Source of the DNA: Paenibacillus ginsengihumi DSM 21568
GTDB taxonomy: Bacteria > Bacillota > Bacilli > Paenibacillales > NBRC-103111
NCBI RefSeq assembly: GCF_000380965.1
Contig: NZ_KB905554.1
Coordinates: forward strand, 62,001 to 126,000
DNA: 64,000 nt
Direction: 5' to 3'
A program made the translations under genes and the position numbers. The notes below the pieces were generated by a model that did not search any database, was not told where the DNA came from, and saw only the letters and a list, made by a program, of their open reading frames with translations. How positions within the stretch are numbered: the stretch's first letter is position 1; each line of letters opens with the position of its first letter. Shown one piece after another: positions 9,569 to 18,772 of this stretch.

Positions 9569-10531
9569 TTGAAAACGGTAACAGCCACGAGGAGCGAATC
9601 CCGGCCTGCCGCCATGCGCAAGAAAAGCTTCTGGACCATCTTCAAGGAGCAGAAAACATTGTACGCCATGTCGCTGCCCTTCATCGTCGTTGTGTTTATT
9701 TTTAACTATTTGCCGGTATGGGGATGGTTGATGGCATTCCAAAATTACAGGCCGGGAAAAGGGATTTTCGAGCAGCAATGGGTCGGTCTCGATCACTTCG
9801 TCGCCCTGTTCACGGACGAGAAGTTTTATCTGGTGCTGCGCAACACACTGGCGATGAGTCTGATGGGTCTGGTCGTCGGATTTACCGTTCCGATTGCATT
9901 CGCCGTGCTGCTGAACGAGCTGCGTGGAAGCGCATTCAGACGAACGGTTCAGACGGTTTCTTATCTCCCGCACTTCGTATCCTGGGTCGTCGTAGCGGGA
10001 ATCGTCAGCAAAATGCTGTCCGTCGACGGAGGCGCTGTCAATCAATTGCTGATGGCGCTGGGCATCATCGATCAGCCGATCCAGTTCATGGCCCGGGGCA
10101 GCTGGTTCTGGTACATCGTCACAGGCTCGGACCTGTGGAAGGAGATGGGCTGGAACGCGATTATATACCTCGCGGCGATTGCGGGCATCGACCAGGAGCA
10201 GTTCGACGCCGCCAAGGTGGACGGCGCCAGCCGGCTCCAGCAGATTTGGCATATTACGCTGCCGAGCATTGCCCCGACCATCGCCATCCTGCTCATTATG
10301 TCGATCGGCCATCTGATCAGCATCGGCTTCGAGAAGCAGTTTCTGCTCGGCAATCCGCTGGTCGTCGATTATTCGGAGGTGCTCGATCTGTACGCGCTGA
10401 ACTACGGCCTCGGCATGGGACGGTTCTCCTTCGGCACGGCGATCGGCATGTTCAACTCCATCGTAAGCATTATTTTGCTGCTGGCGGCTAACGGCCTGTT
10501 CAAAAAATTTACGAAGCATTCCATGATGTGA
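9569..10531 (+). CDS. ABC sugar transporter permease, LplB/YtcP class
   Basis: This is an inner-membrane subunit (320 residues, about six membrane segments) of a carbohydrate importer. The cytoplasmic coupling loop EQFDAAKVDGASRLQQIWHI is the EAA motif that docks the ATPase. Related proteins pair with LplC and LplA. I placed the start at TTG 9569 because a perfect AGGAGG (9556-9561) sits seven bases upstream; the longer frame from 9494 and the ATG at 9614 have no such site. It is the first gene of a permease-permease-binding protein operon, and no ATPase gene is present nearby. Confidence 0.9.
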   Translation: MKTVTATRSESRPAAMRKKSFWTIFKEQKTLYAMSLPFIVVVFIFNYLPVWGWLMAFQNYRPGKGIFEQQWVGLDHFVALFTDEKFYLVLRNTLAMSLMGLVVGFTVPIAFAVLLNELRGSAFRRTVQTVSYLPHFVSWVVVAGIVSKMLSVDGGAVNQLLMALGIIDQPIQFMARGSWFWYIVTGSDLWKEMGWNAIIYLAAIAGIDQEQFDAAKVDGASRLQQIWHITLPSIAPTIAILLIMSIGHLISIGFEKQFLLGNPLVVDYSEVLDLYALNYGLGMGRFSFGTAIGMFNSIVSIILLLAANGLFKKFTKHSMM

Positions 10532-10547
10532 GGAGGCGGGAAGCGGC

Positions 10548-11456
10548 ATGGCTCGCGCAAAAGCGGCATTCAAGCCCTCGCTCTCGGACCGGTTGTTCGA
10601 TCTGGTCAACTATACCTTCATGACGCTCGTTATGATTGTTACTTTATACCCGTTCCTACATGTTCTGGCGATATCCTTGAACGACTCCGTGGATGCGGTG
10701 CGAGGGGGGATTCACATATGGCCGCGGGAATTCACCCTGGAAAACTACGCTCAGCTTCTCCAATACGAAAGCCTGCTGACCGGCGCCAAAATTAGCGTTC
10801 TCCGCACGGTAACGGGCACCTTTCTCGGTCTGCTGAGCGGAACGATGCTCGGTTATGTGCTCAGCCGCACGGATTTCCAGGGAAGGAAATTCATGTCCGT
10901 CTTTTTGGCCTTGACGATGTATTTCTCGGGCGGCTTGATTCCGGTATTTATTCTGATCCGCGACTTGAACATGATGAATTCCTTTTTGGTCTATATCATT
11001 CCCGGCATGGTCAGCGCGTTCAACGTGTTTGTGATCCGCTCTTATATCGACGGGCTGCCTTATTCGCTGCAGGAATCGGCGAAGCTGGACGGGGCGGGCG
11101 ATTTTATGATCTATTACAAAATCATTGTGCCGCTGTGCAAGCCGGTGCTGGCGACCATCGCCCTGTTTGTGGCGGTCGGCCAATGGAACTCCTGGTTTGA
11201 CACCTATTTGTATAACGGTCAGTCGCCTCATTTGACCACGCTTCAATTCGAGCTGATGAAGGTGCTTCAGAATACGCAGAGCCAGACCGGCAGCTTGGGA
11301 TCGGGGCAGAACATCGCCGAAGTGGTGAAGCAGGTATCGCCTGAGTCGATCCGGATGGCCATTACGATGGTCGTTACGGTCCCCATCCTGCTCGTCTATC
11401 CGTTCCTGCAGCGCTATTTTGTGAAGGGGATGACGCTTGGAGCCGTCAAAAGCTAA
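10548..11456 (+). CDS. ABC sugar transporter permease, LplC class
   Basis: This is the second permease subunit (302 residues, about six membrane segments), partner of the protein encoded just upstream. The EAA loop is SLQESAKLDGAGDFMIYYKI. The C-terminus RYFVKGMTLGAVKS is the standard ending of this family. The start follows GAGGAGGCGG and lies 16 bases after the previous stop, so both permeases are made from one transcript. Confidence 0.9.
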   Translation: MARAKAAFKPSLSDRLFDLVNYTFMTLVMIVTLYPFLHVLAISLNDSVDAVRGGIHIWPREFTLENYAQLLQYESLLTGAKISVLRTVTGTFLGLLSGTMLGYVLSRTDFQGRKFMSVFLALTMYFSGGLIPVFILIRDLNMMNSFLVYIIPGMVSAFNVFVIRSYIDGLPYSLQESAKLDGAGDFMIYYKIIVPLCKPVLATIALFVAVGQWNSWFDTYLYNGQSPHLTTLQFELMKVLQNTQSQTGSLGSGQNIAEVVKQVSPESIRMAITMVVTVPILLVYPFLQRYFVKGMTLGAVKS

Positions 11457-11527
11457 AGCCGCGCCCTAAGCGATATGAACAGGGCCGGGCGTCGGTACAC
11501 ATCTCATTTGCCGAGGAGGTAAAAGCG

Positions 11528-13201
11528 ATGAAACGCAAGAAAAGGATTTCGCTGCTGCGGTCTGTGTCGCTGCTGTCCGCGCTGGCGCTTGCCGCCTGCA
11601 GCGACGACGGCGGCGCCGGCCAGGGGCAAGGGAACTCGCAGGAGGTGATGACCATCTCGTTCTACAGCGCTGACCCGAGCCCGAACTGGAACAACATGCA
11701 GGATGCGGTCGGCAGGAAACTGACGGAAAAGACCGGCGTATCGGTCAAGGCCGAATTCGCCGTCGACAACTCCAACCAGAAGCTGCCGCTGATGGTAGCC
11801 AGCGGCGAATATCCGGATCTCGTGTTCGCCAAAGGCGATGCGAACCTGTTCGTGGATGCGGGTGCCTTTATCGACTTGACCGAGCTGATCGAGCAGCATG
11901 CGCCCAATCTGAAGAAGGTTTACGGCGAATATATGAACCGGTTGAAGTGGAGCAACGAGGACGAGGCGATCTATGTGCTGCCTACGCTGAATGCGGTTGG
12001 CCACGAGCCCTTCGATGCCGGCGGCACGTTCCAAATCCAGCACGAGGTGCTGAAGGAGCTGGGCTATCCGCAGCTCAAAACGGTCAAGGATTATGAAAAT
12101 GCGCTGAAACAATACTATGAGAACCATCCTGTGATTGACGGCCAGCCGACCATCCCGCTCACGCTGAACGCGGACGGCTGGAGAATTATGATTTCCGTCA
12201 CGAATCCGGCGTTTATCGCTACGGGAGCGTCGGATGACGGCGAATATTATATCGATCCGAAAACGTATGAAGCGAAGCTGCATTACAAGCGCCCCGAAGA
12301 AAAAGATTATTTCCGCTGGCTGAATCATATGAACGATATCGGCCTGCTGGATAAAGAAGCTTTCGTGCAAAAAACAGACCAATACGAAGCCAAAATTTCT
12401 TCAGGCCGCGTCCTCGGCCTCATCGACGCCGATTGGGGATTCGGCAACGCGACCAACGCGCTGCGGAAGGCCGGCAAGGAGAACCGCACCTATGCGCGAT
12501 TCCCGATTCAGCTGGACGAAACGACGAAGGATGCCTCCTTCCAAAGCGCAGGTTACGCGGCCGGCTGGGGTGTAGGCATCACCACATCGGCGAAGGACCC
12601 GGTTCGCATCATCCGCTTCCTGGATTATTTGGCTTCCGAGGAAGGGCAAATTTTGAACAACTGGGGAATCGAAGGCGAGCACTACCATGTCGTGGATGGC
12701 AAACGTGTCATTCCGGAGGACATTCAGGAGCGGAAAATCAACGACAGCGCCAACTTTACCAAGGAAACGGGCATCGGGCTCTATTACAGCTTGTCGGCGC
12801 GCTACGGCGACGGCGTAAAGGATTCGACCGGCAACTATTTTACAACGAACTACCCTGAGCAGATCAAGGAAAATTACACGCCGTCGGCGAAAGCGACGCT
12901 CAAGGCGTACGGCGTGGAAATGTGGAAAGATTTGTGGCCGAAAGCCGATCAATTCGAAGAAAAGCCGTGGGGCGCCGCGTACAACATCCCGGTGCCGGCC
13001 GATTCGAACGTCAATATTACGTACAAGAAAGTGGAGGAAATTACCCGCAAGCGCATTCCGGAAATCATCCTTGCGGACCCGGCGAAGTTCGACCAGCTCT
13101 ACGACCGTTTTATTCAAGAGCTGAACGAGGCGGGCGCGGAGAAGATGGAGCAGGAATACTCGGAGATCGTCCGCCAGCGCGTGAAGCTGTGGAACGGCTG
13201 A
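11528..13201 (+). CDS. Extracellular solute-binding lipoprotein, LplA class
   Basis: This is the substrate-binding component of the importer (557 residues). It starts with a lipoprotein signal peptide: Lys/Arg-rich MKRKKR, a hydrophobic stretch, and the lipobox LAAC, so it is anchored to the outer face of the membrane. The mature protein is a large type 1 extracellular binding protein of the class that binds oligosaccharides. GAGGAGG precedes the ATG. Its place beside a YicI-like alpha-xylosidase suggests a xylose-containing oligosaccharide, but ligand specificity cannot be read from the sequence. Confidence 0.9.
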   Translation: MKRKKRISLLRSVSLLSALALAACSDDGGAGQGQGNSQEVMTISFYSADPSPNWNNMQDAVGRKLTEKTGVSVKAEFAVDNSNQKLPLMVASGEYPDLVFAKGDANLFVDAGAFIDLTELIEQHAPNLKKVYGEYMNRLKWSNEDEAIYVLPTLNAVGHEPFDAGGTFQIQHEVLKELGYPQLKTVKDYENALKQYYENHPVIDGQPTIPLTLNADGWRIMISVTNPAFIATGASDDGEYYIDPKTYEAKLHYKRPEEKDYFRWLNHMNDIGLLDKEAFVQKTDQYEAKISSGRVLGLIDADWGFGNATNALRKAGKENRTYARFPIQLDETTKDASFQSAGYAAGWGVGITTSAKDPVRIIRFLDYLASEEGQILNNWGIEGEHYHVVDGKRVIPEDIQERKINDSANFTKETGIGLYYSLSARYGDGVKDSTGNYFTTNYPEQIKENYTPSAKATLKAYGVEMWKDLWPKADQFEEKPWGAAYNIPVPADSNVNITYKKVEEITRKRIPEIILADPAKFDQLYDRFIQELNEAGAEKMEQEYSEIVRQRVKLWNG

Positions 13202-13220
13202 GCATAGGATGCTGCGTAAG

Positions 13221-13256
13221 GCTCCCCGGCGACAGCGCTCCCGGACGCCGGGGAGC
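13221..13256. terminator. Perfect 11-bp hairpin between convergent genes
   Basis: The arms GCTCCCCGGCG (13221-13231) and CGCCGGGGAGC (13246-13256) pair perfectly around a 14-base loop. It lies between the binding-protein gene and the convergent response regulator gene, so it probably ends transcription from both sides, although a clear T run is missing. Confidence 0.5.
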
Positions 13257-13340
13257 GGGAACGCGCGTTCTAAAGCGGCGAGCGATGCCGGCGTTCAACG
13301 AGGTTCACCGCGCCGCCGCGCAAACGGTATTCGCTATTCG

Positions 13341-14966
13341 CTATCCTTCCTTGCCGTGCAGCTTGCGGAATTCCTTGGGCGAGATGCCCTCCAGCTTCTT
13401 GAATACGAGACTGAAATATTTTTCGTTCTTGAACCCGACCATTTCCGCGACGGCCGCCATTTTCAGGCCGGGATTTTGCAGCAGTATTTTCGCCCTGGAT
13501 ATGCGGATGCGGTTGATATATTCCGGAATGTTCGTTTGGTGCCGCTGCTTGAACTTGCGGGAAATGTATTCCCGGCTTATGTGAAACCGGTTGGCGATGT
13601 CATACAGCGTCAATTCGTTCTGATAGTTCTGCTCAATATATACGGTGATGTCGTGAATCAGGTCCTGGCCGGTCTGCTTCAGGGACTGCAGCGCGTCAGC
13701 CAGGCGCCGGGCCGATGCTTCCCAATACTGCTGCCACTCGGCGTAAGAGAACATATATTTGTCCGGGCTGGGCCGCTGGATGGCCGCGCTTCCCGCTTTA
13801 TGCGCCTTTAACAAGGCTTCCGGGGAAGGGTGGGCCGCCTCGTGAATAATGAGAATGAAGCAGCGCTCGATATCCCGGTCCCAGCGGTCCAGCAGCTCCG
13901 GAGTGACGGCGCCGCTTTGGCGTATGGCCGCGACCCACTCGCCGACCGCCTCTGCGATAAGATTCGGCTGGCCGCTGAGGATGGCGAGCTTCCACTTGTC
14001 CTCATATTGGTTAAACTGCACTCCCCCGCTTTCGCTTCTCCCCGCTTCGCCGTCATGGATGAAATGATTAAGCACGGTCAAATCGCGCGTCCTCAGGCAG
14101 GCCACGCTTTGCGCGAACAGCTCCGGCATGTCCGCAGGGTAGCGGCCGGCCCGGCTGATTCCGAAGTGCATGTATCGCCCCAGCGTCTGATGGATGCCGC
14201 CGTTGATCTCCTGCAGACGGACCGGCAGCTTGTCCGGCTGCTGCCAGACGAGAATAACGATCTTGTGCAGAGCGCCAAAATACCGGAATGCAACGCCGCA
14301 GCGGTCCCTCTGCAAAAATTCGTTGCAGATGTTCAGAAGCGCGAACATCAGCAAATCCAGATGATGGCCGAACCGTTCGTGCAGTCCCGAATCCGCCGGA
14401 TCGATCTGCAGCACGGCCAGCCGGATTTCGCCGGTCTGCTCCGGAACGATCCGTTCATCCCTCAATCGCCTTGCGGCCTGGGAACGGGCGCCGGGGTCGT
14501 CGATCAGGCTGGTGAGCAGCTTCTGCGAATAGACCGGGCGATACTCGTTCACCTGGACATGCTGCTGCCGGGAGGCGGCGCGCTCCCGCTCTTCCGCCTG
14601 CCAGGCGGCGGCCGCCTTGCCGACCGCCTGATTGATGACGGCCTCGTCGATCGGCTTCAGAATGTAATCGGTGCCGCTGTACCAGATCGTATTGCGCACA
14701 AATTCGAAGTCGTCATGCCCGCTGATCACAATAAATTTGATGCCGGGATGATGGTCGTGAATCCACTGCATCAAGTCCAGGCCGTTTTTCAAGGGCATCA
14801 GCATATCCATCAGCACCAGGTGCGGCGGGTCCTGCCGGATCAGCTCGATCGCCTCCATTCCGTTGGCCGCTTCCCGGATATCGGTGATGCCGTGTTCTTC
14901 CCAATGGACGAGCAGCCTGACCGCTTTGCGGACCCGGCTCTCGTCATCAACGATCAACGCCTTCAT
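13341..14966 (-). CDS. YesN-type response regulator with AraC DNA-binding domain
   Basis: This second YesN-type regulator has 541 residues: a receiver domain with Asp54 in LVLMDMLMP, a variable middle region, and a C-terminal AraC domain (LYDIANRFHISREYISRKF and MAAVAEMVGFKNEKYFSLVF). I chose the ATG at 14966 rather than 14984 because GGAAGGTG precedes it at good spacing and MKALIVDDES is the usual start of a receiver domain. It overlaps the end of the kinase gene, so the two are co-translated. It is transcribed away from the transporter genes at 16984-20065 that it probably controls. Confidence 0.9.
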   Translation of the reverse strand: MKALIVDDESRVRKAVRLLVHWEEHGITDIREAANGMEAIELIRQDPPHLVLMDMLMPLKNGLDLMQWIHDHHPGIKFIVISGHDDFEFVRNTIWYSGTDYILKPIDEAVINQAVGKAAAAWQAEERERAASRQQHVQVNEYRPVYSQKLLTSLIDDPGARSQAARRLRDERIVPEQTGEIRLAVLQIDPADSGLHERFGHHLDLLMFALLNICNEFLQRDRCGVAFRYFGALHKIVILVWQQPDKLPVRLQEINGGIHQTLGRYMHFGISRAGRYPADMPELFAQSVACLRTRDLTVLNHFIHDGEAGRSESGGVQFNQYEDKWKLAILSGQPNLIAEAVGEWVAAIRQSGAVTPELLDRWDRDIERCFILIIHEAAHPSPEALLKAHKAGSAAIQRPSPDKYMFSYAEWQQYWEASARRLADALQSLKQTGQDLIHDITVYIEQNYQNELTLYDIANRFHISREYISRKFKQRHQTNIPEYINRIRISRAKILLQNPGLKMAAVAEMVGFKNEKYFSLVFKKLEGISPKEFRKLHGKEG

Positions 14967-16785
14967 CTGGTTCACCTTCCACATTGATGGTCAGCATAAC
15001 ACGGAAGCCGTGCGGCTGAATGTTGTCCATGCTGAAATTGGACTTGCCCCGGTAGTAGAGCTTTAGCCGGGTCATAATATTGACGAGCCCGATCCCGCTT
15101 CCGAAGGGCTGCTCGTCCTCGGCCGATGCCGGAAGCGGCTCCTGCTCCGGCTGCTCCATCCGGAGCATATGCTCCTTGAGTGCAGCAAGCTTGTCTTCCG
15201 GCATGCCGCTGCCGTTGTCCTCGACGATAATCTGGATAATGTCCGCGGATACGCGCCGGCTGCGGATCGAGAGATAATTGTCTTCCGCCAGCGGATTCAT
15301 TCCGTGCTTGAAGTAGTTTTCAACCAGCGGATGAATGAGCATTTTCGGGATGGCCACGGGCAAAGTCGACTCATCCACATCGTAGCGGAAGTCAAACTGA
15401 TTCTCAAATCTTTCTTTTTGCAACTCTATATAATCCTTGATATGGTCCAGCTCGGCAGCCAGCGGCACCGGCTTGCCCGTATTGTACATGCTGTAGCGCA
15501 TCATCCGGGCCAGGGCGGAGATCAGCGAATAAATCCGCTTCATATTGTGCTCGAGCGCCAGCGTCCCGATCGTCTGCAGCGCATTGTTCATGAAGTGCGG
15601 ATTGACCTGGGCCTGCAGGGCGCGAAGCTGATTGGTCCGGCTTGCGAGCTTCAGCTTGTATTCCCGCAAAATCAGATTGTTGATCGTATCCATCATGCTG
15701 CCGAACCGGCGGTGCAATATGCCGATCTCGTCCTTGCGCTCCGAGGAGATGTCCACGGTCATGCGCCCGCTTTTGACCTGGCTCATCAGCCCGACAAGCT
15801 CCCGGATCGGCGCCGTAATGTGAATGGATATCCAGACGGTGGCGGCGATGATGACCAGCAAGGATACCGCCAATAACAAAATATTGATAAACGCCGCTTT
15901 TTCCGCGCTGCCGAGCAGGTAGGAGGAAGGGATTTCTTTCACCATCGTCCAATGGCTGATCGCTGTGTGAATCGTATTGTACAGGTAAATGTTGCCGCCT
16001 TGTTCAAAATGCCCCGACGCTTCGCCGGACTCCTTGATGCGGCTGTACCAGTCCTCCTGGATAGGCTGGCCGATCAGGCGGTCGTCTCCGGCAAACATCA
16101 CATGCCCTTCCTCGCCCAAAATATAGAGACGCTCGTGCTCGGGCTGGAACAGCTGGTTGCCGATCCGGCTGAAAAAAGTCAGGTCCAGATCGATCGCCAG
16201 CAGACCGAGCCGTTCGGCGTCGGGCACGCGCTGAATGGCCCTGTACAGCGTAAAGACCTTCCGGTCGCTCTGGTACGGATACGCCAGCTGGAAGCCGTAG
16301 GTGTGCACGGGATGCGGAGGCTGGATATAGAGTGCCCGCTCCCCGAGGTCGGGGATTTCATGGTAAAGCTCGACATCGCTTGTGCGGCGGGCGATATCCT
16401 GCGCGAACAGGGTGGCCTCCATCTGGCCGTCCACGTACAGATAGACCTGCCTGGTCCCGCTCATGGCGTGATGGATGGACTGCAAGGTGGCCGATTGCCT
16501 GCCGCTGGCATTAATATTTTGGTGGCTGTAATGCAGGCTGCGGAAAAATTCCGGGTCCGAGTATACGGTCAGCGAATTGCGGTTCAGCTCCTCCAGATCG
16601 TTCTCCAGGTTGACCCGTCCCTGATAGAGGAGGTTCATATTTTCGACCACCGCACGCTCCTTCACGGAATTCGTTGTGATCCTATAGCTGATGATCATCG
16701 AGAACGTGGTAGGTACGATGGCAGCCAAGATCATTAAAGCCATCAATTTGGTGCGTATGCTGTTCCAATTTAGCAACCGTTTCAC
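14947..16785 (-). CDS. YesM-type sensor histidine kinase
   Basis: This 612-residue membrane kinase pairs with the overlapping response regulator. It has a membrane segment near residues 13-35, an extracellular sensor domain, a second membrane segment (AAFINILLLAVSLLVIIAATVWI), a HAMP domain, the His_kinase motif QVNPHFMNNAL and an HATPase domain (HPLVENYFKHG, EDNGSGMP). The usual motif is NPHFLYN; here it reads NPHFMNN. The start is a GTG with only a weak ribosome-binding site, so the exact first residue is uncertain. The promoter must lie in the 198-base gap shared with the divergent permease gene. Confidence 0.9.
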   Translation of the reverse strand: MKRLLNWNSIRTKLMALMILAAIVPTTFSMIISYRITTNSVKERAVVENMNLLYQGRVNLENDLEELNRNSLTVYSDPEFFRSLHYSHQNINASGRQSATLQSIHHAMSGTRQVYLYVDGQMEATLFAQDIARRTSDVELYHEIPDLGERALYIQPPHPVHTYGFQLAYPYQSDRKVFTLYRAIQRVPDAERLGLLAIDLDLTFFSRIGNQLFQPEHERLYILGEEGHVMFAGDDRLIGQPIQEDWYSRIKESGEASGHFEQGGNIYLYNTIHTAISHWTMVKEIPSSYLLGSAEKAAFINILLLAVSLLVIIAATVWISIHITAPIRELVGLMSQVKSGRMTVDISSERKDEIGILHRRFGSMMDTINNLILREYKLKLASRTNQLRALQAQVNPHFMNNALQTIGTLALEHNMKRIYSLISALARMMRYSMYNTGKPVPLAAELDHIKDYIELQKERFENQFDFRYDVDESTLPVAIPKMLIHPLVENYFKHGMNPLAEDNYLSIRSRRVSADIIQIIVEDNGSGMPEDKLAALKEHMLRMEQPEQEPLPASAEDEQPFGSGIGLVNIMTRLKLYYRGKSNFSMDNIQPHGFRVMLTINVEGEPDEGVDR

Positions 16786-16983
16786 CCGCCGATCAATTTT
16801 CTATACCATTTCGTTCACATCCGATGGTAGTCCCCAGTCTCTAATATTAGCATAATGGAACTATCCTGATCATTGGTGATGATCGCAAGCAATGTCTGGC
16901 AACCGGGGATGACGGCCGATGACGGAACGGCTCGACGATCATCGGCGGCTGCGAGAGAAATAATGGAGAATGGAGGGGATCGG

Positions 16984-17865
16984 GTGAATAGAAGAAGAGC
17001 GTCTTCTTTGCTGCAGCAAACGGTTTATGTCGGTCCCGCTCTGCTGTTTTTCGCCGTTACGATCATCGTTCCTTTTGCGATGGGGATGTACTACTCCTTT
17101 ACCGACTGGAACGGCGTATCGGGCACGGTGACATGGGTCGGGCTCGACAATTTCAAGCGGATTTTCACGGATGACCGCGCTTTCGCGGATTCCTTCTGGT
17201 TCACGGCCCGGTTTACGGCGGTCGGCGTCGTGTTAACGAACCTGGTCGGCTTTTTCCTGGCTTATTTCCTGACCAAAAATATTAAGGGGCGCAACTGGCT
17301 GCGGACGATCTTCTTTATGCCGAACGTGATCGGCGGCCTGCTGCTCGGATTTATTTTTCAGTTTATTTTTATCAAAGGCTTCGCCACCTTGGGCGAGGTG
17401 ACGGGGCTTGCCTTCTTCCAGCTGCCCTGGCTGGGGGACGAGATCACCGGCTTCTGGGCTATCATTCTCGTCTTTGTGTGGCATTCCTCGGGCTATTTGA
17501 TGGTGATTTATATCGCCTCGATCAACAATGTGTCGAAGGAAGTGCTGGAGGCTGCCGAGATCGACGGAGCGAGCCGTTTTCAAATGCTTACAAGCATCAT
17601 TGTACCTCTGATCATGCCGGCGGTAACGATCTGTCTGTTCCTGGCCATTTCCTGGTCGTTCAAAATGTTCGACCTGAATCTGTCGCTGACCAAAGGCGGG
17701 CCCTTCCGTTCGACGGAATCGCTGGCGATGAACGTATACAACGAGGCTTTCCTGAACAACCGGTACGGGCTCGGCACGGCCAAGGCGCTCATCTTCTTCG
17801 TCGTCGTATCGATCATCACGCTTATTCAGGTTCGTCTGACGAAGAACAAGGAGGTCGAAGCTTAA
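16984..17865 (+). CDS. ABC sugar transporter permease, MalF/UgpA class
   Basis: This inner-membrane subunit (293 residues, six predicted membrane segments) belongs to a carbohydrate importer. The EAA coupling loop is EVLEAAEIDGASRFQMLTSI. The GTG at 16984 follows GGAGGGG at 16972-16978; an in-frame start at 16873 would add a non-conserved hydrophilic leader. It begins an operon with a second permease and a binding protein. The gene order (permease, permease, binding protein, then GH42 beta-galactosidase) recalls the Bacillus galactan genes ganPQSA, though the order differs. Confidence 0.9.
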   Translation: MNRRRASSLLQQTVYVGPALLFFAVTIIVPFAMGMYYSFTDWNGVSGTVTWVGLDNFKRIFTDDRAFADSFWFTARFTAVGVVLTNLVGFFLAYFLTKNIKGRNWLRTIFFMPNVIGGLLLGFIFQFIFIKGFATLGEVTGLAFFQLPWLGDEITGFWAIILVFVWHSSGYLMVIYIASINNVSKEVLEAAEIDGASRFQMLTSIIVPLIMPAVTICLFLAISWSFKMFDLNLSLTKGGPFRSTESLAMNVYNEAFLNNRYGLGTAKALIFFVVVSIITLIQVRLTKNKEVEA

Positions 17866-18717
17866 ATGGCTAAAGTCAAAGCTAAAGCCAAAGCCTCCGC
17901 ATCGGCTGCGGCCGTCGTCATGCAGGCGGTCATCGTCGCAGTGGCGCTGCTGTTCCTGTCGCCTTTTTACTTCCTGCTGGTCAACTCGCTTAAGACGCTC
18001 GGCGATATTATGGTGAACGCAGCCGACTGGCCGAGCCGGTTCAACTGGAGCAACTACGCCAGGGCATGGGAGATGACGCGATTCCCTGAAGCCTTCACCA
18101 ATTCCTTGATCGTTACGGTCGTCAGCAATCTGCTGATCGCCCTGCTCAGCGCGATGGCCGCTTACCGGCTGGTGCGGGCGGATACGCGCTTCAACCGGAT
18201 CGTGTTCATGATGATGGTCTCGGCCATGGTCATCCCGTTCCAGTCGATTATGATCCCGCTGCTCAAGGTGATCAACGGGCTCGGCATCAACAACAGCATG
18301 GCCGGTCTGATTCTCGCCTATATGGGGCTCGGCATCCCGCTGTCGGTGTTTCTCTTCCACGGCTTTGTCAAATCGATCCCGATGGAGATCGAAGAAGCGG
18401 CTACGGTGGACGGCGCAAGCTCCTTCGGCGTATTTACGAGAATTATCCTGCCCATGCTAAGGCCGATGATGGTCACCGTCATCATCCTGAACTGCCTGTG
18501 GATCTGGAACGACTATTTGCTGCCGTCGCTGATTTTGCAAAGTCCCGAGCTGCGGACGATTCCGCTGGCGACGTTCGCTTTCTTCGGGCAGTATTCCAAA
18601 CAGTGGGACCTGGCGCTGCCGGCGCTCGTGCTCGGCATATTGCCGATCATCATCTTCTTCCTGTGTTTGCAGCGCTATATTGTCGAGGGCGTGGCGGCCG
18701 GGTCCGTCAAAGGTTGA
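17866..18717 (+). CDS. ABC sugar transporter permease, MalG class
   Basis: This is the second membrane subunit (283 residues). The EAA loop is MEIEEAATVDGASSFGVFTRI and the C-terminus is YIVEGVAAGSVKG, as in MalG-like permeases. The ATG follows the previous stop directly, and the SD AAGGAGG lies inside the upstream gene, so translation is coupled. The N-terminus is a short repeated Lys-Ala stretch (MAKVKAKAKASASAA). Confidence 0.9.
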   Translation: MAKVKAKAKASASAAAVVMQAVIVAVALLFLSPFYFLLVNSLKTLGDIMVNAADWPSRFNWSNYARAWEMTRFPEAFTNSLIVTVVSNLLIALLSAMAAYRLVRADTRFNRIVFMMMVSAMVIPFQSIMIPLLKVINGLGINNSMAGLILAYMGLGIPLSVFLFHGFVKSIPMEIEEAATVDGASSFGVFTRIILPMLRPMMVTVIILNCLWIWNDYLLPSLILQSPELRTIPLATFAFFGQYSKQWDLALPALVLGILPIIIFFLCLQRYIVEGVAAGSVKG

Positions 18718-18772
18718 TACCGAGGATGTTATGAAACATCATAATAAATCATCAGGTTAAGGGGGCAACGAC

